DNA from: Taxawa tesnikishii (nom. ined.) | Taxonomy: Eukaryota > Ascomycota > Dothideomycetes > Dothideales | DNA length: 64,000 nucleotides | Reading direction: 5' to 3' | Assembly: GCA_030247885.1 (NCBI GenBank) | Contig: JAPDRO010000004.1 | Coordinates: 434,001-498,000, forward strand | Shown: positions 32,910 through 44,708 of the stretch, one piece after another | How the letters are laid out: each line of letters begins with the position of its first letter | Position numbering within the stretch: the stretch's first letter is position 1 | The notes under the pieces: model-generated | Told to the model about the DNA's origin: nothing | Databases searched by the model: none | Seen by the model: the letters and a program-made list of their open reading frames with translations, nothing else | Translations under genes and position numbers: made by a program

Positions 32910-35176
32910 TCAATATCGCACAAGCCACCCACTGTATGCAGTTCTAATTCCTCTTAACGCCAACCGCCCAGACCCTTTTCCTGCTTCTTCAAGCCCCGCC
33001 AGGCCGTGGTGTTTCCCTCCGCCCGGATCCAGCAACAGATGCGGCTTGATGAATCCTTCGTCAATCCTGCTAAACATGGTCGCTGCGTCCTCGGTCGTGA
33101 CGTTAAGCAACTGGCTGATCGCGCCTCTGGCCGTAAGCTGTGTCGAAGCTCCTTGTTCTCCGTCCGCCGCTCCGTTCCGCAGTCCGGACGTTGGGTATGG
33201 AGTATCGTCGTCAAGCGCTGACGGTGTGTGCTCAGGCCGCCGCACCGAAGGTGGAAGATCCAGTTCTGCTTCATCATCGGATGTAGAGCCACTGTTCTCA
33301 ACGGAGAGCAGACCTCGTTCTGCTGCTTCCTCCGCAGCGCGCTGTCCGCGGCTGCTGTTCCTCCTGAGCTGTCCATCCGGTCGGATGGGTGGGCTGCCGG
33401 CAACGCTCCCTGTGCTATAAATACCTACTCTGCTGTTGCCTCTAGATCTAGATCTGACGTTGTTCTTGCCCACACTGTCTAAGGTGTAACCGTTCGCGCT
33501 GGGGCGAGGGTTGTGTCCGAATCCGGTCCTGTTCTTGTTGGCGTAAGATCCGCCAGCAACGACCTCGATGTCGAACTCATCATCGCTGTCGATCTCTTCC
33601 ACCACGCCTGTCCGAATTTCGAGGATCTCAAGCATGCGTGCGGTAGTGCCTCCAAAGATGATCACAGTGAGAACGACCACGACCAAAACCGTAGCGCGCA
33701 GAGCGAATCCATTCTGACCCGTGAGTCCTGCTGCCAGTGCAACGCCTACAGCTCCGCGAAGACCGGCCCAGAAAAGCATAGTCTGATGATTCTTCGGGAT
33801 CTCATCTGCAACCTCTCGGCCCCGCTTGTGTGCGCGGTAGCGTATGACTGCGTTGATCGCCGTTGCCAGCGGAAAAACGGCGCAGTAACGGGCAACGCAA
33901 ATTCCTACCACAGTGACCAGGATAAAGAGTGGCTTGTATTCCAGGCCAGCTTCTGTAAACAGAGAAAGTCCGAGGTAGATGAAGATGAAGTTCTCCGACA
34001 ATTGGGCCATGACCTGGAACACGAACTTCGTCGTAAGCTGTGTGCGGCGCGACATGTTGTGGTAAGCATAGTGCTTCATGCATATACCGCAGAAGAGAAG
34101 GGACACGATTCCTGGAACAAGGCGTCAGCGATCATGGGAACGAACTTGGAAGTCTGAGAAGAACAGACGAACCAGACATATGGATTGCGTTCGAGAAGAA
34201 GTAACTTGCGTATGCGATCAGAATGATCAGACAGCTCTCTATCTTTGGAAATCTCCTGACAAGCGTGTATTTCAGGAGCAAACTCGTCCCAATGCCGACG
34301 ACCAGCCCGATGACCAAGCTGCCGAAGAAGACCAGCAAGAAGATGCCAATACTTTCGAACAAGCTCACGATGGTAAGATGGCCTGCTGCAGCTCCCTCTT
34401 TATACTTTTGCGCGGTTTCGAAAAGCACAATGGCGATAGCGTCGTTCAATATGGATTCTCCGAAGATGACCGTGTACAGCTTCGGGTCCACTTTATATGT
34501 GTTGAAGATGGCCAGGATAGTCACGGGGTCGGTGGCGGAGAGGGTCGCGCCAACAGACATGGCTTCGACAAAGGTAATGTCCAGCCCTTCAAGCGGGATT
34601 CGAGTCCAGAGATAGAGGATCACACCGAGAACGACAGCGGAGATGAAGGTGCCGGCAAAGGCGAAGGTAAGGATAGCACCGATGTTGCGGAAGAAGTTAC
34701 TTTGGTGCAATTCGTAGCCAGACGCCAGAATGATAGGCGGTAGAAGCAGGTTGAAGAACATCTGGTAGTCGAAGCTGACCGCACCAAGCACAGATTGCGC
34801 GGCGGTCAACCGCAGTATAAGCCCAACAACCATTCCGGCGAAGATGGAAAGAACCGTTTCATGTACTGCCTGGATCTTTCTGGTTTGGAGGAGGTAGCTG
34901 GTGAAAAGAGCTACTATGAGTAGCATGATAAGGATGAAGAGCGACCATGATGCGAATATCTCCTTCTGACCCGCCTCAGGTTCTGTTATACAATCAGTCT
35001 CTGGTGTAGTTGGAAAAAGGCATCCTGTTCGAGGGTACGATTACTGACCGTCGGGATCGGCATCGGATACTTCTCGCTCTGTAGACGGGACGATGGTCAG
35101 TGTAGGGTCTTTGGCTGGCGCAGGTGTGGTACGTACTTAGCAGCTCGAGAGCCGCTTGTCTGATTAGAGAAGCCAT
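32910..35176 (-). CDS. NHX1: Sodium (cation)/proton exchanger, NHX1/NHE family
   Basis: An endosomal/vacuolar Na+(K+)/H+ antiporter that sets lumenal pH and vesicle traffic (family knowledge). Seen: ATG at 35176; four exons: 35176-35137, 35078-35049, 34982-34173, 34111-32910; 693 aa; exon 2 is only 30 nt. The CPA1 core has about 12 membrane segments and includes FFNLLLPPIILASGY (amiloride-site-like), SATDPVTILAIF and FGESILNDAIAIVLFE with the transport-critical Asn-Asp pair, then ENFIFIYLGLSLF and WAGLRGAVGVALA. A long hydrophilic Ser-rich cytosolic tail follows, from about residue 480. The final 25 residues are uncertain: as written it ends RTAYSGWLVRY, while another frame gives AWRGLKKQEKGLGGWR. 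Flanked on both sides by members of the small Myb-like family or by transporters. Confidence 0.95.
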
Positions 35177-36114
35177 GGGTGAGTTGCAGGATGCGAGGGC
35201 AGATGTCTGCCTCGGGTGCTATGTCTGCATGAAGTCGATATATTTTACGGTTGATGTAGGGTTGAAGGCTGCCTGCCGTGTCGCGGCGGTGCCTGAAAGC
35301 TGCAACGCGACACAAATTACCTGTCACGAGTGTGTGTTCGTGCGACGCTTGTGCAACTTTTGAGCGGGCGGGTGCGCGACCGGGGTGTTCTACGCAGGCG
35401 TGTATATCTCTCTCGCTGTGTAGGCCTTCTCCTTACTCTCCTGCCAACTGGCCGATCTGAGCTCCACCAGCTGTTCGGGGTCCTTGCGGCTGCGGCTGCC
35501 GACCCAAGGCACCTAAGCCCAACTCGGCTAGTGTTCCCCACCGCTTTCGATGCAGGGACGTTTTTGTCTCTCCGCGTTCAAGAGTTCAATCACACGCACG
35601 TCACAGCCCGGCGTAAGGTTCTCGGCTGTGAGGGAAGGAACGTGCAACTGGAAGGCAAAGCAAAGGCACGACCTGACCCTGACCACGACCCCCGACCCCG
35701 ACCCCGACCTCAGCAGAGGCCAGCATCAGGCGCGTTTGCCTTTGCCTTTGCGCTTGCCTTGCTTTTGATTCGCCTCGACCACAAAAATACTTCTGCAGAG
35801 CCGTTCCCAAGTTCTGCTCTTGATCTCTTAACTTCTTTCCCCTTACAAATCACGGACCATGTCCTCCAAACTCTAAATTTCACCGCCTTCCGCTATTCAC
35901 TCCCGCCCAGCTAGCACCTCAACCAAGACACCTCGTGACACACTGCAACCACGCACACCGCGTGAGTGTCTTAAAGGACGACCACGACCACGACCACACT
36001 CAGTCCACGAGATACATCGCCCTTGTCTAGCGCACCACACCCGGCTCCTCTTACATTCTGTACACGCCGCGCCTCCCGTTCAGCCATACCCACCCGAGCT
36101 TCGCTCTACACAAC
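35177..36114. promoter_or_regulatory. Divergent intergenic region between NHX1 and the GPH transporter
   Basis: No gene was seen. It holds two simple-sequence stretches, imperfect GACCCC/GACCCT units (35669-35711) and ACGACC units (35976-35998), and pyrimidine-rich leaders. Confidence 0.5.
35669..35711. repeat. Imperfect GACCCN hexanucleotide repeat
   Basis: Consecutive units GACCCT, GACCAC, GACCCC and variants upstream of the GPH transporter gene. Confidence 0.7.
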
Positions 36115-38412
36115 ATGGACGGTGGAGACGACAACAACACCAACCGGCCTGCTCTGAAACCTGGGGCCCGTATCAAGAAGACGGTCTCCTTCCGCAGACA
36201 GTCTGGTGCTTCCTCGCAGGCTAAATCACTGGATGTGTTCAGAGCGAACAAGTCGTTGGATGGAAAGGGTGCAGAAGAGCAGGACGAATACTCTCCCTTG
36301 ATTGGAAATGGAAACAGACGCTCACCAGATATACCAAAACTGTCAAACTTGTCAACAGCCACGCCTGATGAAGAAGAGTGGGATGACGACCAGGATGAGA
36401 CCAGGAGCAGCTGGTACCTTCTGCTCTTGACTCTAGGCATTGGCGGGTAAGTAGGAGACGCCTGGCCTCCTGGCCGAGTGACACGATTTGAGAACTACAA
36501 ACGGTGCTGACCATCATTGTTTAGTCTGCAAATTGCCTGGTCCGTGGAACTGTCTAATGGATCGGTACGTTAAGCATCCCTTCGAACATACGGGCGCGTG
36601 GACTTATCTTTTGACAGCCATATTTGCTCGGCCTCGGTATCAGCAAGTCCCTGCTTGCCTTTGTATGGATAGCTGGACCGCTGTCTGGTACGCTGGTTCA
36701 GCCCTATGTCGGTATCAAAAGTGACAACTCAAGGTCTAAATGGGGAAAGAGGAGGCCATTCGTTGTTGGTGGTGCCATCGCCACCATCATATCTTTGGTG
36801 GCCCTGGCATGGACGAGGGAGATAATCAGCAACGTCCTGCACGTTTTTGGTGTCGATCGCGAAGCCCCGGCTGTCTATACCGTCGCCATCGTATTCGCGG
36901 TCCTCATGATCTATGTCCTCGACTTCTCGATCAACGTTAGTAAGTACTTACTACGATATCATTTTGCTCTCCAAGTACTATTGCAGTACTGACAGCCCCA
37001 ATAGTTCAAGCCGCTATCCGCGCATTCATTGTCGATAATGCGCCCGCTCACCAGCAGAATGAGGCTAACGCCTGGGCTTCCCGTATGTCCGGCGTTGGCA
37101 ACATCATTGGTTACCTTTCCGGATACGTCGACCTGCCCAAGATCATGCCGTTCTTTGGAGACACTCAGTTCAAGGTTCTTTGCGTCATTGCCTGCCTTGC
37201 ACTTGCCATCACTGTCGGAATCTCCTGCTTTTTCATCACCGAACGGGATCCTCGACTCGAGGGTGAGCCAACGTATCAAGAGGAAGGCGTGCTTGCATTC
37301 TTCAAGAATCTTTTCCGCTCCATGAAACGATTGCCGCCACAAATCAGCAAAGTTTGCATGGTACAATTCTTTGCCTGGATTGGGTGGTTCCCCTTCCTCT
37401 TCTACATCACCACCTATATCGGCGAGATCTATGTGGAGCCCTTCTTTGAGAAGAACCCGCACATGACTCCTCAGGAGATCGACGAGACCTGGGAACGTGC
37501 TACTCGTATCGGGACCTTTGCGCTGCTTGTCTTCGCGATTACAACCTTTGCGTCTTCGGTAGTCCTCCCACTATTTGTGCAACCAATGTTCAAGGCACCA
37601 GCACAGGACCCGGATTGGGTACCGACACCGGGTACTCGTACTCCCCGCACCCCAGGACAGGATATGAGCAACAGCGGGTATTTCTCCTACCAACCTCCTC
37701 GCACTCCTCGGACGCCTGGCGCTCGGACTCCTGGCACACCAGGTGCTCGTACGCCTGGCGGCGGATACCGCACACCTCGCACACCCATGACTCCAGGAGC
37801 TATTCACACCCCGGATACTTCTCATACCACCCCGTCGAGTCTTCCACGAAAGACTACCAAGAGAAGGGTACGGGCGTCATCAGCAGAATTGGCCAGAAGA
37901 TCCCTTCGCCACGCATCCCGGGTTTTACTCTGCGTCGTGCTTGGCTCTTGTCACATCTTCTGTTCGCCATCGCCACCTGGTGCACATTCTTTATCGATGA
38001 CACCAAGACTGCTACAGTCTTGGTTGCATTCATCGGAATCCCCTGGGCAATGACCAACTGGGCTCCATTCGCCATCATCTCAGCCGAAATCAGCAAGCGC
38101 GATGCTATCCGCAGAGGCCAGATGCGTGCTCCACCGACCCGGGACGGAGAGTTGCTCGCTAACGGCGAGGATGAGGCTGCCGACCAGGCTGGTGTCGTGC
38201 TCGGCATCCACAACGTCGCCATTGCAGCGCCTCAAGTCATCGCCACTTTGGTCAGTAGCGTCATCTTCAGGTTTTTGCAGAAGCCCCGTGGAAGCGTGGG
38301 AGACAACAGTGTCGCCTGGGTTTTGAGGTTCGGTGGATGCGCCGCTGTTATCGCAGCTGTCCTCACAGCCAGACTCGAGGACCAGCCGGAAGAGGCGGAC
38401 GAGGAGGACTAG
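36115..38412 (+). CDS. GPH-family sucrose/alpha-glucoside proton symporter (Sut1-like)
   Basis: A sugar:H+ symporter of the plant-SUC/fungal-Sut1 type; S. pombe Sut1 moves maltose and sucrose (family knowledge). Seen: ATG at 36115; exons 36115-36446, 36525-36564, 36618-36939, 37005-38412. An acidic/Ser-rich cytosolic N-tail, then TM1 with LTLGIGGLQIAWSVELSNGS, TM2 LLAFVWIAGPLSG and the loop SKWGKRRPFVVGG, the family signature, then about 12 membrane segments. Between TM8 and TM9 is a Thr-Pro-Gly repeat insertion (about 37615-37830; units such as TPRTPG, ARTPGTPG). One base is missing at its end: CCCC at 37809-37812 should be five, giving GYFSYHPVESSTKDYQEK and the rest of the protein. The exons then sum to 701 codons including the stop. 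The repeat may be a phosphorylation platform; that is inference. Confidence 0.92.
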
Positions 38413-39307
38413 GTGTTATCCTTGCGGGAAGAGCTTTCATCTATTCTAGAAGGCCAGACGAAAGAAAAGGAGATTGCGATAGACACGCCAACAAGGACGA
38501 GATGAGATGCTAGATTGAAGTTTACACGAAAGAAACGTTCCGTGGAAGATTAATGACACGAACGGATGGAACGTTTCTTTGGCGGTATGCTTTCGGGACT
38601 GGGTTTTTCTTAACTATTGTAGCTATTGAGCAAGGCGAATTGGCGGGTTACGGTATCTTTCGTGTCTCTCTCTTGTTTGCATAGGTAGCTTGGACTCAAA
38701 AAGATATTGTCCGGATTGCAAAACATAACATTGCTCTGTCTTTACCCCTCTGAACACCAGCATAATGCCGAGTACTGTCAATGCGGCCCACACATCTTCT
38801 CATTCTTGTCTTTTCTGCCTCACGACGCTCTCGGTGCGGCTTGTGGAAGGTGAAAGAGGATGAGTTGGACGTACATAAATCTTACTCGGAGCCACGTTAG
38901 TACGAGCGGTGAGTGGGAACATGAATTCGAGAACACATCTTCCCCAAGGATAGTACTCAGTAGCCTTTGAACCGACATAGCCCTGGGAGAAGACATCTCG
39001 GACCGTATACCACAGCCTCAACCTTGGAGGCCCTTAGTGTGCTAGCGTGTAAACTACTTGGCTTGGATTATTGCGCCAAGCTTGCCTCAGATGATGTTTA
39101 ATGAGGTTGTTGCTCTTCACCCTTGCAGAACAGTTCCAGCCCTGCGATTCAACCGCGGCCGCAGCCGAGGGCGGTAACAAGCTGCCCGGCAGAAAAAGCC
39201 CAAATCCTGAAATCTTGGCAAACCATCCGGCCTCTTTGCGCGTTTGAACGGAACAACTCAACTCATATTTCAACTCCGATACGCATCCGGAGTACACATT
39301 CCAGATC
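38413..39307. other. Intergenic region between the GPH transporter and NOP2
   Basis: About 900 bases, 3' region of the transporter and promoter of NOP2. No gene was recognised. Confidence 0.45.
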
Positions 39308-41545
39308 ATGGCTCCTAGCAGGCGCATGCAAAAGCAGGGCGTTCCTGAGCCCTTGAACGAATCACTCATCACGAAGAAGAGGAAGCTCGCGCAACCGCCT
39401 CCCGCCGACACCGCTGCCGCCAGCAAGAAGAGGAGGACCTCTTCCGAAGGACCTTCAAAGGCTGCCACAAAGGGAAGCAAAGCCAAGAACTCAGCAGCGA
39501 CGAAGTCCACAAAAGGATCCTTTGCAAGCAATGGAAAGGTACAAAAGAGCAAAGCCAAGCCGGTGAAGCAACTGCTAGAGAGCGGATCGGAAGAGGAGGA
39601 TGAAGATGACATTCCTGACGTCGCGGACCTGGACGACGAGGACGTGGACGATGAAGACGTTGCAGTAGGTGGCCTGGATGCTTTGGACACGGATGATGAC
39701 GAGCTACCGGAGGACGACGATTTCGTGGATTCGGACGACCCAGACGTGCAGCGCGCAATGTGGTCAGAAGATGAAGATGCTTCAGATGCGGAGGAAGTGC
39801 TCACAGCGGCGAATATCGCCGGTCTGTCTGGACGTTTGGATGCTCAAGCCGCCCAAGAGGCCGAAGAAGCCCAAGCCGAACTCGAGGACGCCGCACTTCA
39901 AACCAACATTGCAGCGGATATCCCTGACGATGACGAGAAGCCTTCAGCAAACCTTGCGCCGGATCTTCAGCTTCTTCGTACCCGAATCAACGAGACAACT
40001 CGCGTTCTCACTGACTTCAGCAAGCTGGCAGACCCGTCCAAATCCCGAGCTGAATACATTTCGCGGCTGTTGGAGGATATTTGCGCCTACTACGGCTACT
40101 CTGAATTCTTAGCCGACAAGTTATGGCACCTTTTCCCACCTGATGAAGCCCTCGCTTTCTTCGAGGCAAACGAAACTCCTCGTCCAGTCGTCCTCCGCAC
40201 AAACACCCTGCGTACACACCGTCGTGATCTTGCGCATGCCCTCATCAACCGTGGTGTAACCCTCGAGCCGGTTGGCAAATGGTCAAAAGTCGGATTACAA
40301 GTGTTCGAGTCTCAGGTTCCGCTTGGTGCTACGCCTGAATATCTGGCTGGGCACTACATTCTGCAAGCCGCTTCTTCCTTCTTGCCCGTCATGGCTCTTG
40401 CTCCTCAAGAGGGCGAAAGATGCCTGGATATGGCTGCTGCTCCCGGAGGAAAGACCACGCACATGGCTGCGTTGATGCGGAATACGGGTGTTATCTTCGC
40501 TAATGATGCGAACAAGGACCGTGCAAAGGCCTTGATTGGTAATATTCACCGTTTGGGAGTCAAAAACACCATCGTGACCAACTACTCTGCACTTGAGTAC
40601 CCGAGAGTTATGGGTGGGTTTGACCGTATCTTGCTCGACGCGCCATGCTCTGGAACTGGTGTCATTGCAAAGGATGCAAGTGTCAAGACGAACAAGACCG
40701 AAGCCGATTTCCTCCGGTTGCCGCATCTGCAGAAACAGTTGCTGCTCGCAGCTGTGGACTCTGTGGACCATGCCTCCAAGACAGGTGGTTACATCGTCTA
40801 CTCCACTTGTTCCGTCACTGTGGAAGAGAACGAGCAGGTCGTGCAGTACGTTCTGAACAAGCGCCCCAACATCAAGCTCGTTCCCACCGGCCTTGTCTTC
40901 GGTAAGGAGGGTTTCACTTCTTTCAGAGGCAAGAAGTTCCACCCTTCGTTGAAGGAGACGAGACGCTACTACCCTCATGCTTTCAACGTGGATGGTTTCT
41001 TCGTTGCTAAGTTCAAGAAAACCGGACCCACGCCTGCAGGCGCGGTCAGGGCACAGGGTCAAGAAGGCCTGTCAGCTGGCGTCAGGGCTAAGGACGCGGT
41101 TGACGGTGGCGAGGAGGAGCATGTCGATAAGACGCCCGTTGGCGAGGAGCCTGAAGATGATTTCGGAGGCTGGGACGATGAACAGGATGAAGTCTACATT
41201 GAACGCGCGAAGAAAGCGGCGTTGAGGAGGAAGGGCGTGGATCCGAAGGGTCTGAAAGTCAAGACCAACGGAAAAGCGAAAAAGGGAGAGGATGATGCGG
41301 TTGATGGCGCGGTAAAGGTACCTAAGGTCACGGAGGAGAAGGTTGATGGCGCCAGTGGCGCCACCGACCTGGCAAATAAGAAGGTGGGGAAAGACTCAAA
41401 GGTCGCGAAAAAGCCGACGCAGAATGGTGTGAGCGAGGTTGGTGGGCATGCACAGGGTACGGCGACACAAGTGCAGAGCAAGAAGGAGAAGAGGAAGTTC
41501 AGTCAGGCAGGGAAGGACGTGAAGGCGAAGACGAAGGCTAGGTAG
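39308..41545 (+). CDS. NOP2: 25S rRNA (cytosine-C5)-methyltransferase NOP2
   Basis: A nucleolar NOL1/NOP2/NSUN methyltransferase that makes m5C in the large rRNA and is required for 60S assembly (family knowledge). Seen: single exon, ATG at 39308, 745 aa. The N-terminal 220 residues are Lys-rich then very acidic, as usual. The catalytic half starts near DFSKLADPSKSRAEYISRL and contains the PUA-like/RNA-binding part, SAM-binding DMAAAPGGKTTHMAAL (about residue 373), motif IV DAPCSGTGVIAKD and motif VI IVYSTCSVTVEENE with the catalytic Cys, then YYPHAFNVDGFFVAKFKK. The C-terminal tail (about 580-745) is Lys/Gly/Asp-rich and low-complexity. The frame is intact. Confidence 0.97.
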   Translation: MAPSRRMQKQGVPEPLNESLITKKRKLAQPPPADTAAASKKRRTSSEGPSKAATKGSKAKNSAATKSTKGSFASNGKVQKSKAKPVKQLLESGSEEEDEDDIPDVADLDDEDVDDEDVAVGGLDALDTDDDELPEDDDFVDSDDPDVQRAMWSEDEDASDAEEVLTAANIAGLSGRLDAQAAQEAEEAQAELEDAALQTNIAADIPDDDEKPSANLAPDLQLLRTRINETTRVLTDFSKLADPSKSRAEYISRLLEDICAYYGYSEFLADKLWHLFPPDEALAFFEANETPRPVVLRTNTLRTHRRDLAHALINRGVTLEPVGKWSKVGLQVFESQVPLGATPEYLAGHYILQAASSFLPVMALAPQEGERCLDMAAAPGGKTTHMAALMRNTGVIFANDANKDRAKALIGNIHRLGVKNTIVTNYSALEYPRVMGGFDRILLDAPCSGTGVIAKDASVKTNKTEADFLRLPHLQKQLLLAAVDSVDHASKTGGYIVYSTCSVTVEENEQVVQYVLNKRPNIKLVPTGLVFGKEGFTSFRGKKFHPSLKETRRYYPHAFNVDGFFVAKFKKTGPTPAGAVRAQGQEGLSAGVRAKDAVDGGEEEHVDKTPVGEEPEDDFGGWDDEQDEVYIERAKKAALRRKGVDPKGLKVKTNGKAKKGEDDAVDGAVKVPKVTEEKVDGASGATDLANKKVGKDSKVAKKPTQNGVSEVGGHAQGTATQVQSKKEKRKFSQAGKDVKAKTKAR

Positions 41546-41972
41546 ATGGATAGGTATTTCGTTTCTTTGTATACAGATATCCCTCTGAAGTCAAGCGCAT
41601 TCATGTCTACGTTTTGCTCTACTAATATAGCAAGAAACTTCTGGATTCCTGATGAGTTTGTATTGAGTTGTTACAGGCCAGCAGCGTTAGCAGGGATGCC
41701 AGTTCTTCAGGACAGATGCCACGGGTGAACGATCTTTGCGGCGCCGCAGCAGCAAAATCTATTTCACTTGAACATTTTCGAGTGAACTGTGGCTCTCTTC
41801 ATCAACCCGGACCCTGGCCGCAGGCTGCAGCTATCTGAACTGTTTCTACCGCTCTCTCCTCTCCTTCCACCTACCTTTTCTCTTCCGTGTTCGGATTCCG
41901 ATTGCAACAACACATCCCACCCATACCAACCAAGACACAACAACCACACCACCACAAAAGCTTGCAGTCACA
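41546..41972. other. Intergenic region between NOP2 and small Myb-like member 6
   Basis: About 430 bases; no gene was seen. Confidence 0.45.
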
Positions 41973-42505
41973 ATGCCACCCAAGACACCAGCTCTCACCG
42001 CGGAGGACAAAGTTGCTCTCCTCATCGCCTGCATCAAGTACTCGGAAGGTGGCAAGGTACTTTCACCGCCCCCACGGTCTGTCCAGTACGCTCTAACAAC
42101 CGCAGATCAACTGGGCCAGAGTCGCGGAGGAATGCGGCATCACCACTCCAGGGGCCGCGTACGTCACCACCCATTTCTTCTCTGCATTTCACATGCCTTG
42201 CGATATGCTAACACTGGCAAAGCGCCAAGCGCTACGAGCGCATCCTGAAGGCTGCGGGTGTCACGCCCTCTGCTGTCCGCGCCAACAACGGCGGTGCCAA
42301 GTCCGCTGGCGCTGTGGATGAGAACGACGAGGACGGTTCTGCACCAACTCCGAAGAAGGGCAAGGCTGCCCCAAAGAAGGGCAACAAAAAGCGCAAGGTC
42401 GAGGAGGACGATGATGGGAACGATGTTGAGGACGCTGGAGGAGCCGCGGGGGCTGAGGTTGACACAATCACAGTCAAGGGAGAGGGAGATGACGAGACTG
42501 CTTAG
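41973..42505 (+). CDS. Small Myb/SANT-like protein, family member 6
   Basis: Not a named gene, but the best-preserved member. Seen: ATG at 41973; exons 41973-42056, 42106-42158 and 42223-42505; 139 aa. First helix TAEDKVALLIACIKY, then GGK with the phase-0 intron, INWARVAEECGI (Trp-containing second helix), and AAAKRYERILKAAGV (third, recognition-type helix). The middle exon is 53 nt. The tail has KKGNKKRKVEEDDD (NLS-like) and ITVKGEGDDETA (hydrophobic-K-x-E before acidic residues). The family type is a Myb/SANT-like three-helix fold; binding to DNA or histone tails is inferred from the recognition-helix composition and basic tail. Confidence 0.85.
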
Positions 42506-43501
42506 GTGTTGACACGGCATCGCGTCCTTTAGACGATTGATGCGTCGAAGAAAGACATGATATGCATTGGCACGGCGGGGGCGGGTCGGGCGGCGTACGG
42601 CGTTGATGTTGCATGAGGGACCAGGTGTTCACAACGATGTGCACTTCGGATAGTCTCATGAACTTGCTTCAATGATCATCTACAATCATTCATGTTCCAC
42701 TGCAATTGCATGTGCATGACTTGGTGTCTTGTTGATGGAGCACCGAAGCGTGGGGTCGACTTCTGCTGTTCCGCGAACCGTTGCCTCGGGTCGTACAAGG
42801 ACAGGGTCCTTGCCAAGCTTTAACCTCACTTCACTTCAGCTTTCCTCCTCATTCCCATTACTCCTCTCGGTTACAACGAACTGTCTGCGGTCTTAGGCTT
42901 GAACCATCGAACGGCTAGACGAGTAGTTGATGCATATCACAATGCAAGGGTTACAGTAAACGTTGGACGCTGTGCTGCCGTGAACCCGGCCACTGTTGGG
43001 GAAGACGGCGGCAATGCGCGACTGGCAGAGTAAGGCAAGTACAAACACGAGCTCTAGACAAAACAACACTGTGCATGTTGATAGCTGCATGGCCGTTCTG
43101 AGGCATCGTTTGGGAACGACTGATTGCAGCATTGTTGGCCGCTCATCGGACGAGTTGCTCCTCCGAAGGGACAGCTCCTAGGATGGTGACGAGGATACAC
43201 ACGAAACTATCTCACCCACATGTTGTGGTGAGCAGTCCGCTGTTAAGGCAGGTGGCTTCTCGGGAACATTCATATTCGTGAGGGTCTCGCTATCCCCTCA
43301 GTGAGCTTTGAAGACCCGACAAGGCTTTCCACGTCAAGCTTCACCCAATCACGCGGACTACCCTCGCCTTAGAGCCATCCTAGTTCAAACTTGCGGGGCT
43401 TTCTTCGTATCAAGAACCCCTCCACTTCTCTCACAGCACAATCATTTCCCAACAAACATACACAATTCACCACGGGATCTACAACAGCAAACACCGCAAC
43501 C
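42506..43501. other. Intergenic region between small Myb-like members 6 and 7
   Basis: About 1 kb with no recognised gene or repeat. Confidence 0.45.
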
Positions 43502-43969
43502 ATGCCTTCAAAGACCTGGGCTCCAGAGGATGATCGTACCATTCTCATCACGCTTCTCGAGACTCAGAACATCCCACTGAATACCGCCCTCCTCACCGTT
43601 CTCGCGGAGAGATTGAGCACAGACACCATCCCGGTCACGGCTGAGGCTGTCAAGCACCGCATTCGAAACCTGAAGAAGATGGCGCAGGAGAGTGGCGGGC
43701 AAGGCGCTTCACTCGCAAATATTGAGGTTTCAGCTGACTTCGTATAGATCGAACCCTGGCGCTGAGGGTAAGCCCAAGGCCACGTCCCGCAAAAGAAGGC
43801 TGGTGATGACGCCGACGGAGAGTCTCCCAGCAAGAAGCGCAAGACCTCGGCCAAGAGGGGAAAGGGAGGCAAGGCGGTTGCGGAGGAAGAGGATGATAAC
43901 GATGATGACTATGAGGAAGGGGGCGTGAAGGAGGGTATTAAGAAGGAGCAGATTGATGGGGACGATTGA
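43502..43969 (+). CDS. Small Myb/SANT-like protein, family member 7 (GC-AG intron)
   Basis: Not a named gene. Seen: ATG at 43502; exon 1 43502-43698; exon 2 43748-43969. The 49-nt intron begins GCAAGG and ends TATAG with a CTGAC branch site, so it is a GC-AG intron, and it restores SGGSNPGAEGKPK. Domain: TWAPEDDRTILITLL, a middle helix with TVLAERL, and AEAVKHRIRNLKKMAQ. One base is missing in the tail: AAAA at 43791-43794 should be five, giving KKKAGDDADGESPSKKRKTS, then the acidic stretch and GIKKEQIDGDD (hydrophobic-K-x-E). With it the gene is exactly 139 residues plus the stop. As written, the frame ends in an Arg/Met-rich artefact. Confidence 0.78.
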
Positions 43970-44708
43970 ACGTCCTCAAAGATCCAAGGCAGGTCCACAG
44001 TATGCTGTCACGGTGTGCAGTAAGGTAGTTGCAGGTGGGCGGTTTCCTTCTGATGTTTCCTTGAGCATCGTTGCCCGGTCAAAAAGAATGCATGACATCA
44101 CTGCATCTGCATAGGAGCTGTACCTGCTCTATCCCCCTATGTCAATTCTTTACATGATCCATACCTTGACCTGTCTCGTTCCTGTTCATCCCCTCCTACG
44201 TACAAGAGCTTTGTCGCTGGTCTTCTCGAGATGTCTCCAAGTTCTTTTCGCAATCCCTCCATGTCTTCTGATCACAGCCAACGTCACATGCAAGCGCTTC
44301 GCGACCTTCCCACCGCAATTATCTAATCTCGTTGCGTCGAGTTCAAGGGCATTTGTAAGAGAACCCTGATTGTTAGAGTTTGGTGGCGCCTGTCGAGAAC
44401 CATCCCCTCGGGACTTAATCATTCACAACAAGATCCTTAGCGCGCATGTGCCTTCGAACAAGCGCAATCCAGAGATACCTGAAACAACGCCTTTCCCAAT
44501 CTGGCAATGCCAAGATCGCGCCGCTCGAGGAGCTCTACAAACTACGATCTCCAGCCAGCCTCTCCAATTCTTTTGACAACACCACTACCGTCTGCTGTCT
44601 ACCTTTTCCTTCTTTTCTAGCTTGTTCTTTTCCTCTCTAATAACATCCATCTTACAGGTTGTCTACACATCAACAACAAGAGAAGACGTTGCTACCGATA
44701 ACCCAAGT
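43970..44708. other. Intergenic region between small Myb-like members 7 and 8
   Basis: About 740 bases; no gene was recognised. Confidence 0.45.

Noticed and set aside
35330-35914. 194-codon plus-strand open frame
   Set aside because: Spans the low-complexity GACCCN repeat in a promoter region and has no conserved sequence.
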